Assembly (NCBI GenBank): GCA_004352715.1
Contig: SCFE01000111.1
Coordinates: forward strand, 1,455,448 to 1,519,447
DNA: 64,000 nucleotides
Reading direction: 5' to 3'
Source: Hofstenia miamia
Taxonomy: Eukaryota; Xenacoelomorpha; Acoela
The notes under the pieces are model-generated. The model made no database searches. It had not been told where the DNA came from and worked only from the letters and a program-made list of their open reading frames with translations. Below are positions 12,995 to 24,493 of the stretch, one piece after another; positions within the stretch are counted from its first letter, which is position 1; every line of letters starts with the position of its first letter. Position numbers and translations under genes: made by a program.

Positions 12995-13599
12995 GGGGGT
13001 GCCACACGATTAGTCTTTTGACTATAGTCACAAAACTTTTTTCACTATAGTCAAAAGACTAACCGTGTGGCACCCCAAAAAGTGACTTTTGCGGTTTACG
13101 ATTAGTCAAATTTTGAAATAGAAATTGTTCTATTTGAAAATGACTATTATTCAAAAGACTAACCGTGTGGCACCCCCCAATAGTCAACTTATTGTAATTT
13201 TGAAAAATTGGGAATTTTGATTTTAAATAACTTTGCACTTTCATCTTAAATGTCACTAATAAATAAACAATATAATAAAGATCGTGACCATTAAAATAGT
13301 TTTAATAATTTTTTACATATGCGCTTGTTTATGAGTGATCAATAAATTATTCAATACTCATTCGTGAGTGTAGAGTATGTGGCCTATTTAATACATCATC
13401 CGAAATGTTCTCCCATCACCTATAATTGAAATGTAATTTTTGTACATGTATATGCATATGCAATGCAATTTACGCAGAAACCTCTTTTGACTATTAGTCA
13501 AAATATTTAACTATTAGTCAAATTTTTTGACTAATAGACAAAAGAATGCAAAACCGCAATTTTGATTCACGGTCAAAAGACTAACCGTGTGCCACCCCC
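12995..13599. mobile_element. Nested hairpin MITEs with GGGGTGCCACACGG ends
   Basis: A left end GGGGGTGCCACACGATTAGT at 12,995 is matched by inverted right ends of the form ACTAACCGTGTGGCACCCC finishing at 13,076, 13,178 and 13,599. The first pair makes an almost perfect 82-bp hairpin with a short spacer. Internal sequence at 13,484-13,545 repeats TTGACTATTAGTCAAA, itself palindromic. The simplest reading is one element of about 605 bp with nested or partly duplicated ends. The flanking bases (TAA and TTT) do not form a clear target-site duplication. Confidence 0.75.
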
Positions 13600-13729
13600 T
13601 TTATGTAGATGCATTATTGCAACTACCAATCATTCCATTTTGGGTAAACCTATCATTTTCTAGATTCAAATTCAATCAAAATTTTGATTAAGAACAGATT
13701 ACAGCATGTGGTTAATTCCATGTAATGGA

Positions 13730-13972
13730 CAGTGGCGTACCCAGAGGGGACATGGTGGAATGTCCCCCCCCGTCAGGTTTCCAAATTTAATTTTGACTGG
13801 ATAAATCAAAAAATTTTTCGTAAAAAATTGAAAAATTTAAAATCTAGGATCGTGAAATGCATTTTTTAGGGTCTATTTTCTCAATATTTTCAAAAATTTT
13901 CGCGGGGCTTCGCCCCGCATTAGGAAATAATAATGATGTCCCCCCCGTCAGAAAATCTTGGGTACGCCCCTG
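13730..13972 (+). mobile_element. MITE family A copy 2 with perfect TSD
   Basis: A 243-bp element starting CAGTGGCGTACCCAGAGGGG and ending GGGTACGCCCCTG. The 8 bp on either side are identical (GTAATGGA at 13,722-13,729 and 13,973-13,980). CAG...CTG ends with an 8-bp duplication are the signature of hAT-superfamily insertion. It has no coding capacity. A short GC palindrome, GCGGGGCTTCGCCCCGC, lies near its right end. This is the fullest copy of the family here. Confidence 0.9.
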
Positions 13973-14584
13973 GTAATGGACCCACACAATATTGGCTTCT
14001 ACTTAGAATAGAAAATGGAATAGACTCCATCAGAACAGTTTGCCTTATTGGAACGTTAGCTGATATTTGTATTACTTTTATAATCGGTTCAATATATACA
14101 ATTTCAAAGTTCAGCACAAAAGTTGTTTTACAAAAATGATAATATTGACATTTTATAAAATTTAGGTCAATTACACAGATTAATCCGAGGTAATATCGTT
14201 TGAAAAATGTCAAAACCGAAATCTCATTTTGAAAACTCAATTTTGATTGGAGGAAGTTGAATTTATTGATAGTGAAGCGCGCAATCAATAAATAATGAAC
14301 CCCCCCCCTCCCCTCACACACACACATAATTAGAAAAAATGTTTAACACATACAATGAACCCATTCAATAAATTAAACCATTTGAATCGCGAAAATGAAA
14401 TCTCTGACTTCATGATAACAGCCAAGAAAACACATTGTAAAATGATCAGTCTTATGAATTTTCTATTCAGAACATAATAATAGGAATATGTCAATGCTGT
14501 AAGGGAACAGGGATTCAGTGGTTTCAAATATTTTCCTACTAAAATACTTAATTTTTTGTAAAAAGACAAAATAAAATTTATCAT

Positions 14585-14830
14585 ATGGTTGACAATTTAA
14601 TGGAATTAACGATGAATGGATTAACTATATTTTTCAAGACAAGAAGCTTCTACCAGAGGTGTGATAGAAGGAACTGTTTTAGGTCTTTTCATGTTAACGT
14701 TGTTACTATATCAGTAATTATCTATGTATGCTGGCAATATTTGTACAATTTCCTCAGGAAACATCGTTGCTAACTCAAAAGAAAAATTGCGAAAAGATTT
14801 AGAACTAATTGTTTCAAAATTAATACAAAA
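14585..14830 (+). pseudogene. Small LINE RT fragment
   Basis: Plus-strand frame around 14,655-14,720 reads RGVIEGTVLGLFMLTLLLYQ, close to the RT block GVPQGSVLGPLLFxLYIND. The following NICTISSGNIVANSKEKLRK with DLELIVSKL resembles the helix after the YADD block. The YADD itself is not intact. Short and decayed. Confidence 0.5.
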
Positions 14831-14849
14831 AAAATAATTTTGATTGTTT

Positions 14850-16049
14850 ACTAATGATATCATAGAATCTCAGGCACACATTCTATAAGAAAATATAGAA
14901 GATCAAGTAAATATATGTATTTTATATAGGAGTGGAAAACGAAAGTTACATTAAATTGGGTTTCTTAACATTGTTTCAGAATGAAATTTAGAAATTGAGT
15001 AGTCTGTTATTTTTAGGTTGAGACACCTATCTTTACATATGGAAATACTATAATATTATTATATTTGTGTTAGATATCTCATTTTAACTATTGTTCATTC
15101 TTGTTGATCAATATATTTTAACAGCATAGTTAATTATTTGATGGCTTTTATAAACAAATTTTTATCCAAATTTTTTGCAATTTAAAATTCTACTAAGTTT
15201 CTTATTGGAGATGCTAACATTTTTTCAGTAAAATTTTTTCAATTTGATTTAAATTTCCATTGTGTCCCCTACCATTTTTTGAGTATTTCACAGTAAAATG
15301 GTGAAGTGCGTCGTATATCTTTTTGATGCTTTTGATTATGAGATATTGTAGCGTAAATGAGAAATCAGAATTCCAAAATATATTTTCTACAAATAAAAAA
15401 TGAAACTTAGATAAAACTATATTTTTCCAAAGTAGATTTTCATGGTGTTCACTAGCTTTTCTTAGTTTTCTATACATTTTTTTGTGCAAAACTTCCTACC
15501 ATCTGGAGTTCCCCGTAAAAACATGTTGGTTGATTCTTTTCCACCGTGTCCCAGAATAGCTTCTAGGTATCTTCAGTGTTTTTAAGAGTCAGGTAAATTT
15601 GCGTCGATGGCAAAATTTGGCAACTTAATAGTTTCATTAATCCCGTAAATATGGAAAAAAGTCTATTTTAGTAAAGCTCTTCAGACAATGATTTTTTTGT
15701 CAGAAATTTTCCTTGACCTAATATTTAAAATCCTCGTTATTGTAATGTAGCTAGGAATATCGCTATTTTGATCGGATGAAAATGCTTGTGGTCTTCCATT
15801 GCCTTTGTTCGTTTCTAGGCTATCCTCTATTCAGCAGCTTGACTGTTTTAACTGTTTCCCTAAATTCCTCTGTAGGGTCTATTTTTTGTAATTTAAAAGA
15901 AATGAAACTATAGAATTTTGCTAAATATTTTCTTAAACTAGCGGTAAAATGACCATTTTTCAGCAATACATTAAAGTTTTATTGTATGATGCAGAAAACT
16001 GATGTTTGTTCTTAAATTTTTTCAACCCCAGATGTATCAAAAATATTTC

Positions 16050-16082
<33 letters not shown>

Positions 16083-18421
16083 CATTATTGCAAATAGAGA
16101 GGAGTGAAGAAAGCTGGAAATCTGAAAACAAACTGTAGCGAAATCCAGTTAGTTTAAATAAAAAAACAATAAAGCATATTTACAAACTATATGATTTGAT
16201 ATCTGAAATAGACTTCATTTTTGTTACTTTTACTTGTAGTAGAAATATAATTTCTGACCGTAATTATGAAATTTAGGCGCTTATAGCAACTAGGTGATAT
16301 TACCTTCATCCTTGTTGTCGCAATTAGTGTATTGTTTAGAGATGGGAGGAGTTGCAAATCAGCAGAAAGCTTGCATAAGACAGACTTACTTAATGACCTT
16401 TACAGTTTGCAATCTTGCATGGGTTCTTAATGACAAAAACCATTTACTTTAAGTAAGACAAAACGTTGCATTTTTATATTTTTACCTTAAAATTTAATAA
16501 CGCAAAAATAGGAAATAATATTTTTTAAACATTTTGGCAATCATAATTTCATAATATGTTAATTAATGAATAGTTGTGTTTACTTACTGTTCATATTGGT
16601 AATTTTCATTATTAATTATGAAAATAAATGCAGATTATATCTATAAACATGAATGCCTATATCATTAAAATTTCCATCATTTAAAAAACTTGACCTAATG
16701 TGTAATTGAATTCAGTTAAAATTCTCATTATTTCTCTGTACAAACAAGTTGAATCCTCCCAAAGGAAGCTTGCGTTTGCTTCAGATATTGAACAAAGCTA
16801 TTATTTTAATAAAACTAAGTATTGATTTGGTAACATCACATTATATTTTAGTTTCCAAAGAGCTTGCTGTTCATTCTATCTGCTTAATCCTTCTACTGCT
16901 TTTTAGACACATCTTTTAAATTTTGTAGTTTGTTATAATGTTAAATATTAAATTCAAGTTTTGTAATTTTTTATCTTTTGTTTTAATTCTTATTAAATGA
17001 AACAGTTTAATGTTTTAGATTATATAATTCAATTCAGTTCAGATATCGACAACCTACGTGGTAAACTGATCGATAACAAAAATGAGGATATGTGGAAATA
17101 TTTCTTTTAAAATGGATAACAGATATAACTTCAAATTTGCATATTGAAACCCTCTACTTAGCTTACTGGAATATCATTGAATGAAATATTTGTTTATTCT
17201 AAAATAGATAAATAGTTTCCCAATTGTATTCAATTAAACCATTAAACTTTCAACACATTAGACAATTTGGATAGAAGTTAATTTTTAGCAGTATATTCAA
17301 AATTCACATCCATTAGTATTTACAATTGTTAAGCTATTTTATATGAATTTATATTACTGCTAACTTTCACAAAACATTAGTTCTATTTGGGACTACATAA
17401 AATTAATATATTTTTCAATACATTCTAGTGTCTAAACCCATTTGAATGAAGGGAATTTTCATTTCATAATTATACATTTTGCATAAAAATAAGAGGATTT
17501 GTGCTATACTGAAAATTGAATATCAAACCGTAACCCATATTACCATGTATTTTTTTACAAATATGAATATTTTCTTCAATAAAGATATCTAAAATTTTAA
17601 AATACTATCTGATAGAGAATTTACTCTTCTTTCATTGTCACGATTGCCTCCGACTTTGCATACAGCTAGCCTATTTACAAAAAACAAAATAGTTGAAGTT
17701 AGGCTGCAAAGGCTTTAACCAAGTTATTATTTGAACATTCCTCACAGGTAGAATTTGAAAGTTCTTACGCAAAAATCGGAAATATATTTGAAAAATAGTT
17801 AAGATTTTAAAGTACTTCATGCTTATGAATGACTTCTATCACAAATTTGACCATAGAAAGAGGATATTTACCAATAGATGTGTTTATCATAAGATTTTCA
17901 AATTTCCGAATTATATTATATCTTTACAGCAAAATGGGTGTAGTGGGTGTTATAAACCCTAAGTTCAACTATTCGGTTGTAATTAGACTGTTTGTAGTTA
18001 GCATCAGGCATGAAAGTACTACTGTTAAAAACTTCAGAAAACGGGACAATCATAGCAATTCTCTTTGCAGATCAGCCATATTTCCTATTGCTAGCTGGTC
18101 AGATGTCTAGATCTATTGCCAGTGTTTCACCCAGGACCTTTAGGGTGAATGACTACCCCTCTAAATTTAAGAATCCCCTAGATTTCTTGACAAAAACCTC
18201 GGCTGATCAGTACATGAGCCATGTCATTCCGGCTATAAGCTGAACGCAATAAAACAATATTCCAATTTGCTCAACGTGTCATGTTTATGCATTATCTGTA
18301 CATCCCTTGCAGACGATATTGCATAAAGCAAGCTATGTTCACAACTGTATAAAGTTGGATTGCTTTTTGAAAATAAGGAAAATTTGCTATACAATTTAAA
18401 AATATTGACATTACAGCAGTG
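14850..18421. other. AT-rich stretch without assignable genes
   Basis: No exon or RNA gene could be supported. Minus-strand 15,214-15,600 has weak coding-like sequence (for example LTLKNTEDT, then KLFWDTVEKN) that could be the linker of another LINE, but no RT block confirms it. A TA run lies at 16,055-16,083. Plus-strand ORFs at 17,829-18,243 show no recognisable domain. Confidence 0.5.
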
Positions 18422-18628
18422 CAGTGGCGTATGCAGGGGAGGGGACATGGTGGAATTTCCCCTCTCTCAGGTTTCCCAATTTGATTTTGACTGGATAAAT
18501 CAAAAAAAAATTGTAAAAAATTGAAAGATTTAAAACCTAGAATCGTGAAATGCATTTTTTAGGGTCTATTTTCTCAATATTTTCAAAGATGATGTTCCCC
18601 CCGTCAGAAAATCCTGCGTACGCCCCTG
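18422..18628 (+). mobile_element. MITE family A copy 3
   Basis: A 207-bp relative of the element at 13,730. It starts CAGTGGCGTATGCAGGGG and ends GCGTACGCCCCTG, with a nearly identical centre (ATCGTGAAATGCATTTTTTA followed by GGGTCTATTTTC). It lacks the GC palindrome of copy 2. The flanks CAGCAGTG and TAAGTAAT do not match, so the insertion is old or the ends are rearranged. Confidence 0.85.
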
Positions 18629-20299
18629 TAAGTAATTAACCATTTTTAAGGTGGACATTTAAGTCAGTGTTTTTGAAGATATAAAAAACTAGTCAATGGT
18701 GATGAATTTGAGTATATGAGGCAGGGTAAAAAATTTATTCGCAAAGTCAGTTCATTATTGGCTAAATACCTGAAATTGCAGGGATATTCATTGGCTTTTC
18801 TCTGTTTAATTAATGTTCTTTGAGCAAATAACATTAAAACTAATTTGCAAATAGTGTATTTGAACAATGTGTTGAAATCAATGGAAGGGTAAAATTTGAT
18901 TAAATCTCCCGCATAATTACGAAGGCATGAAGAAATTTAAATAAATTAGTCAGATACTTTGAATTGAAAATTAAATACTGTATTAGAGAATGCGGAAATA
19001 TTAATTTGCATATGGCTTTTCAACAGCCACAACTTATCATTTAAACAAATAACCTGTAATTGCTTAATCAAATATTGAAGATTTAAAATTCACTTTTAGC
19101 GTATCCATTGGCAAATGACTGTGGAAAATAAACGGTGTCTTTAAAATTTTAGACTGTACTTTTCTCGATAATGCTTTAAGCTTTCGGTCAAACAATGCCT
19201 TATCAATCAGTCACCGATTACTAAACTAGTAAATTGAAATTACTTTTTTAAAGTCATGCATAAATTGATTGATAGTATATATCAAACGCCAACTGCAATA
19301 AGTTGAATTCCTATTTTATTTTTAATTAGAATCAAGCATCCAAATACTTAAAATGGTTAGAACATTTCATTATCCTGATCTACATTTGCTTTTGCTATTT
19401 TCGAATTGAATTTAGTTTCATTTATAAATGTTACTTTTCGATAATGGATAATTAAACATTAAGATTACTAGACTGAGAAGTATTTGGCGCCGTTGAGTAA
19501 GATGAAATCTTTCCTTAGAGTTACTTAAAAATATTTTTAAAAATTTTTAAATTTAAAGCACCAATAAATTGTAAAAATTGAGACGAATGTATAAATTCAG
19601 TTTTACCCATTTTGGAATTGCATAAATATAAATATACATTATATTGCATTTATATGTTATGGATTTATTTCATTTTTTTACTTAAATTCATTGTGTCATA
19701 GCATATGAAGGCAGCAAGGAAAAATTTTGTCAATTTAGTATTCTCAATTGAATTGTGGAATGACTTAGGCGCATATAGCAAAAAGGAAAGTCGGTTTAGA
19801 AGAAAATTAATACAATCTTGTTTGCTTCCAAGTGCTGTAATGAGATGCTAGATGCACATTAGTTTCAGAATTAAGTTGATAATTAATTCTTAATTTGTTA
19901 CTTTCGTATACAAATTCTTCTATATCTCTGCTACAAAATTTAAAAATTTAAGAATATTTATATTCACATGCTAAGTAGTGACGTGAACAATCTGCGACAT
20001 CATCATATAATCTACTTCATTAAAATATTCTAAAACTTGTTTTGAGCATTCGAGGTATCATGAAGGTAGTAATTCGGTGAACATTGACTAGAAATGTTTG
20101 TATACACAAATTTTTGTTTAATAATGATTAAAATTTCAAAAAATTTTGACATATAGAAAAATTCATGAAGGCCATGTCATATCCCGTTCTAATTCAACCA
20201 CTGTGATTTCATTTCTGCAATACATTTTCGCCTATCACGTTATAAATTCAGTACGTATATGTACATGTACCGTTTTGAGAAATATATATATATATACAT
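18629..20299. other. AT-rich stretch, nothing recognised
   Basis: No ORF above noise, no repeat boundary and no RNA gene motif seen on either strand. Confidence 0.5.
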
Positions 20300-20478
20300 G
20301 CTACGATGTTTGTGGTTAGTTAATCTTTTCTTTGAAAAATTTGCCACTTCAGACTAAATCAGAGAATCTGTAAATAATTTCATCNNNNNNNNNNNNNNNN
20401 NNNNNNNNNNNNNNNNNNNNNNNNNNNNNNNNNNNNNNNNNNNNNNNNNNNNNNNNNNNNNNNNNNNNNNNNNNNNNN

Positions 20479-20513
<35 letters not shown>

Positions 20514-20770
20514 ACAATACTGGAAAAAACCATTCGGCCACCCAGAATTTGTCATAAATATTTCTAAGAAATGGACGCCAAGAATGTTATATGTATTTTT
20601 AAACTAGATTTGGTGTTACAGAAAGAGAAATTAATCAATGTTGAGACATAATTATGACTGTTTACTTTAAATCTCAATTAGAAATGCTACGATGTTTGTG
20701 GTTAGTTAATCTTTTCTTGGAAAAATTTGCCACTTCAGACTAAATCAGAGAATCTGTAAATAATTTCATC
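20299..20770 (+). repeat. 86-bp direct duplication bracketing a gap
   Basis: The block starting TGCTACGATGTTTGTGGTTA at about 20,299 and ending AATAATTTCATC at 20,384 is repeated almost base for base at about 20,685-20,770. The first copy stops exactly where the N run begins. The second copy lies inside the Tc1 element. This pattern suggests an unmerged overlap at the gap, not a biological duplication. Confidence 0.8.
20385..20478. other. Assembly gap (94 N)
   Basis: Run of 94 N followed directly by a (TA)n run at 20,479-20,509. Confidence 0.99.
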
Positions 20771-21555
20771 GTTTAAGCTATTTTCAGTCTATTTATATTG
20801 AAAATGTCTAATAAAAGTCTTTCTTCACCATATATGATGCCTGGTTACGTGCCTCTTGTCATCCGCGAGTTGATTATCTCCAAATATTTTGAAGGTATGA
20901 GACAACGTAATATAGCCCGACTTGTAGAGTGACCTCGAAGTACTGTAGGGGATATCACCAGACGATTCAATTCTGAAAACATCATTGCCCCTAGACCAAA
21001 GTCCGGAAGACCTCTAAAGCCTCCCAATCAACTCTTATGTGCTTTTCAAAGCGAAATCTCAGGAAAACTTCAGAGGAACTGCGCAAGGAATGGGCTGATG
21101 GTCACCTCGTGCCTGCAAGAACTTTGCAAACATCCTGAAAAAGTTCTCAATTGGGACTTTTGTGGCATCCAGAAAGCCATTCTTAAAATCAAAGCAAAGA
21201 TTACGCCGGCTGAGGTGGGCCAAGATGATGAGAGACACATCATCTGAACATTGGTCTAATGTTTATTTTCAGATGAGTCAAGATTTGACTTATACTCATC
21301 AAAAAAATGTTGATAAAAAGAGTAACAGGGCAGAAGTTCAGATTTCTGAGTCAATTTAGTCGGGGGACCGTGAAGTGTGGGAAGTCTATAATGGTATGGG
21401 GTGCAAGATTGTTCATATCACTGGTACTCTTAGAAGCTCTCAATATGCTCCGATTCTAGTAAAGGAACTCTTGCCACTGCTTACAAGTGATTCAATATAT
21501 CAGCATAATGTCATTCCTCAAAAGAAATGAAAAACTTCTTCCACAATAATGGGGT

Positions 21556-22555
21556 NNNNNNNNNNNNNNNNNNNNNNNNNNNNNNNNNNNNNNNNNNNNN
21601 NNNNNNNNNNNNNNNNNNNNNNNNNNNNNNNNNNNNNNNNNNNNNNNNNNNNNNNNNNNNNNNNNNNNNNNNNNNNNNNNNNNNNNNNNNNNNNNNNNNN
21701 NNNNNNNNNNNNNNNNNNNNNNNNNNNNNNNNNNNNNNNNNNNNNNNNNNNNNNNNNNNNNNNNNNNNNNNNNNNNNNNNNNNNNNNNNNNNNNNNNNNN
21801 NNNNNNNNNNNNNNNNNNNNNNNNNNNNNNNNNNNNNNNNNNNNNNNNNNNNNNNNNNNNNNNNNNNNNNNNNNNNNNNNNNNNNNNNNNNNNNNNNNNN
21901 NNNNNNNNNNNNNNNNNNNNNNNNNNNNNNNNNNNNNNNNNNNNNNNNNNNNNNNNNNNNNNNNNNNNNNNNNNNNNNNNNNNNNNNNNNNNNNNNNNNN
22001 NNNNNNNNNNNNNNNNNNNNNNNNNNNNNNNNNNNNNNNNNNNNNNNNNNNNNNNNNNNNNNNNNNNNNNNNNNNNNNNNNNNNNNNNNNNNNNNNNNNN
22101 NNNNNNNNNNNNNNNNNNNNNNNNNNNNNNNNNNNNNNNNNNNNNNNNNNNNNNNNNNNNNNNNNNNNNNNNNNNNNNNNNNNNNNNNNNNNNNNNNNNN
22201 NNNNNNNNNNNNNNNNNNNNNNNNNNNNNNNNNNNNNNNNNNNNNNNNNNNNNNNNNNNNNNNNNNNNNNNNNNNNNNNNNNNNNNNNNNNNNNNNNNNN
22301 NNNNNNNNNNNNNNNNNNNNNNNNNNNNNNNNNNNNNNNNNNNNNNNNNNNNNNNNNNNNNNNNNNNNNNNNNNNNNNNNNNNNNNNNNNNNNNNNNNNN
22401 NNNNNNNNNNNNNNNNNNNNNNNNNNNNNNNNNNNNNNNNNNNNNNNNNNNNNNNNNNNNNNNNNNNNNNNNNNNNNNNNNNNNNNNNNNNNNNNNNNNN
22501 NNNNNNNNNNNNNNNNNNNNNNNNNNNNNNNNNNNNNNNNNNNNNNNNNNNNNNN
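21556..22555. other. Assembly gap (exactly 1000 N)
   Basis: Exactly 1000 N, a conventional placeholder for unknown size. Confidence 0.99.
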
Positions 22556-22754
22556 ACGCTTGGTAGCGGATGCTACACTGAAAAAGACTGGTTGCTTTTA
22601 CTATTTAATTACTAATGGTTCTATTACAACACGTCAGAAATAGCTGTAACTTCTTGTATATTTCTCTTGTAAACTCCAACAATTTGTTTGCCTCAATACT
22701 GCCATGCACTAACCTTTTCTTCTGCTTTGGAACTAAACTGGGCCTACTGAGTCC

Positions 22755-23510
22755 ATGGTAGTTGTTAACTTCTCTTTACACTACCTTTGTTTATTCTCTC
22801 ATACTTGGAATTGTTTTTTTGATATGGAAAGCAGATTAGCTATACAAGTTTCTAATGCAATGTGTAATCTACTAACATACCTCTTGCAGCAAATGAAAAA
22901 AGCTAAAAAATATACTGATACTAACATCCAAAATTCCAGAGTCTTACAAAATAATGCAACCACAACTCAGAGAATCTTGTTGCATTCTTTCTCAGCAACC
23001 CCAATGCAAAACATTTCCCAACTTCACACCACCACAAATGTGTCACATCTCTCAACTTGGTGATGCTGCAACACCACAACAGGCTTTTAAAATCAGAATG
23101 GCAAAATGTAAATCAATGTTACCAAATACACTGATGACAACTGACATCAAATTGACAAAAATGCCTCAATATTTCATAGAAAAAGTTACAGATACCTCTC
23201 AAAACTTTGCTGAGTGGCACATTTTCTTTGAAATATATATTGTACAACAGCATGATACAAAAGAAAACAGATGTGCCCAACTGGCTTTTTATCTAAAAGA
23301 TAATAAAGCTCTCAGTGTATACATGAGTTTAGATGCTGTGGACAAAACTGATTACAATCTACTTATTAAAGCTCTACATACACATTTCAACAATGAAAAT
23401 ACTCATAAGCAGTATCACATGCTCCTCTACAATACCAAAATAAAGGATGACAAAGACATTACTGACTATATCTTAAAAGCCTATCATTTCTTAAAACATT
23501 CAGTTGAAGA
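22755..23510 (+). pseudogene. Retrotransposon Gag-like fragment
   Basis: Two overlapping frames make a Gag-like sequence. The first (22,823-23,060) has a helical start, MESRLAIQVSNAMCNLLTYL. The second (to 23,510) contains MPQYFIEKVTDTSQNFAEWH, then FFEIYIVQQHDTKENRCAQL and KALHTHFNNENTHKQYHMLL. A spaced pattern F..W...FE.Y followed by an alkyl-rich helix and L...F.....H is typical of Ty3/gypsy-type Gag (retrotrans_gag family). It lacks a zinc knuckle, because the block stops at the lone N at 23,511. It is bounded by N on both sides, so its placement here is uncertain. Confidence 0.55.
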
Positions 23511-23511
23511 N
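23511..23511. other. Single-N junction
   Basis: One N separates the gag-like block from the resumed Tc1 transposase. The two sides belong to unrelated elements, so the N marks a join rather than one unread base. Confidence 0.8.
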
Positions 23512-24274
23512 GGCCTGGCCAATCTCCGGACCTTAACATTATTGAAAATATGTGGAAAGAGCTCAAATATCGGACTGGACAGCCTACTCTTCAAGCTGAA
23601 GATGAGCTGTGAAGCGCAATAAAGAAAGAATTTTATGCAATTCCCCACAGTTTTATTGAAAGACTTTTTGTTTCAATCCCTGATCGCCTTGAAGCTGTTA
23701 TTCACTCAAAGGGACAGCCTACAAAAAAATATTAGAATAGAGAATTTTGTTTCTAAGTGATTATATTAATATATGCATCTTATTTGGAATTTACTTTTTT
23801 CGGATTTCCTCGTTTTTTTAAATTTTTTTCAGGTGGCCGAATGCATTTTTCCAATACAAGTTTTCAAATTTTGATTGAAAATTAATGAGCAATTTTTATT
23901 CTACACATTTTATGGTATTAGACATACAGATTTTCTCAATCAAAGGAACAATTAGTTATAATCTTAGACATACTCTATCCAATGAATGCTCATTATTTAT
24001 TGGGGATTGTGCAATGCTGAACTTCGTCACTTAGATTCATTGTGTAATGTATGCTTTTACATTTAGTACAACTTACACAAAATTGCTAAAGAAATTGTTG
24101 TTTTCCACCTCTTGCATATTTGTTTTGATCAATATTAACGGACTTGGAAACACACTCTAATGCAAATAACACATCATTTTTCATTTGAAATATTTGGGTT
24201 TTTGATCTATGAATTATTTCCCTTGAAACATGGTGTTGCATGTTTAAACATTGTTAAAACAAAGGCGCCTTAAG

Positions 24275-24493
24275 TGAAATTTGGCAACAAAAATATCAGT
24301 TTGCCTAAATCCTAAAAATAAAAAATTCCCACTTTGGTCAGAACAAATTTTCTAAAAAATTGTTTGTTCAATTTAGTTTTGTCAAAAATATTTTGTCACT
24401 AGATGGCGTCCAATAGAATCCCTTCATTTCCATATGGCAAATAGCCATAGGTGTCCCAATGCGACAGGGTCTCCCTGCCTTTAACTACTGCCA
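24275..24493. repeat. Repeat family B copy 1
   Basis: About 220 bases matching 30,575-30,783 on the same strand, including GTTCAATTTAGTTTTGTCAA against GCTCAACTTAGTTTGTCAAA, and the shared CATATGGCAA and CTCCCTG words. It overlaps the end of the gypsy RT fragment and abuts it at about 24,490, where RT homology stops at the MPFGL position. It is therefore probably a separate element that cut the RT. Confidence 0.65.

Larger units (their letters stand above)
20830..23735 (+). pseudogene. Tc1 transposase, broken
   Basis: The N-terminal helix-turn-helix part reads VIRELIISKYFEGMRQRNIA at about 20,860, then an in-frame stop, then STVGDITRRFNSEN and PKSGRP (the GRPR-like linker). Near 21,270 FSDESRFDLYSSKK carries the first catalytic aspartate. 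Near 21,390 is IMVWGA, and near 21,490 YQHNVIPQ sits where FQQDNAP is usual, so the second aspartate is lost. After the interruption, 23,512 onward gives PGQSPDLNIIENMWKELK with the catalytic glutamate. Multiple stops and shifts make it inactive. Only about a dozen bases of transposase seem to be missing between 21,555 and 23,512. Confidence 0.8.
20520..23854 (+). mobile_element. Tc1-like transposon relic, split by a gap and foreign block
   Basis: The left end reads CTGGAAAAAACCATTCGGCC and the right end, reversed, reads TTGGAAAAATGCATTCGGCC, both followed by ACC. That is an inverted repeat of about 23 bp, each end next to a TA dinucleotide as expected for Tc1/mariner insertion. Between them lie a broken transposase (20,830-21,555 and 23,512-23,735), a 1000-N gap, a gag-like block and a lone N. 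Without the gap and the block the element would be about 1.4 kb, a normal Tc1 size. Confidence 0.8.

Noticed and set aside
13920-14327. 135-codon minus-strand ORF
   Set aside because: It overlaps the end of a MITE with a verified TSD, includes homopolymer-coded Gly/Ile runs and shows no domain.
22555-22580. Primer-binding-site-like TTGGTAGCGGATGC at the start of the gag block
   Set aside because: The match to a tRNA 3' end is too weak, and the 5' LTR that should precede it would be in the gap, so it cannot be supported.
21527-22643. ORFs of 362-364 codons on the plus strand
   Set aside because: They are products of the 1000-N gap. Only about 15 real residues before it (KNFFHNNG) belong to the Tc1 transposase.
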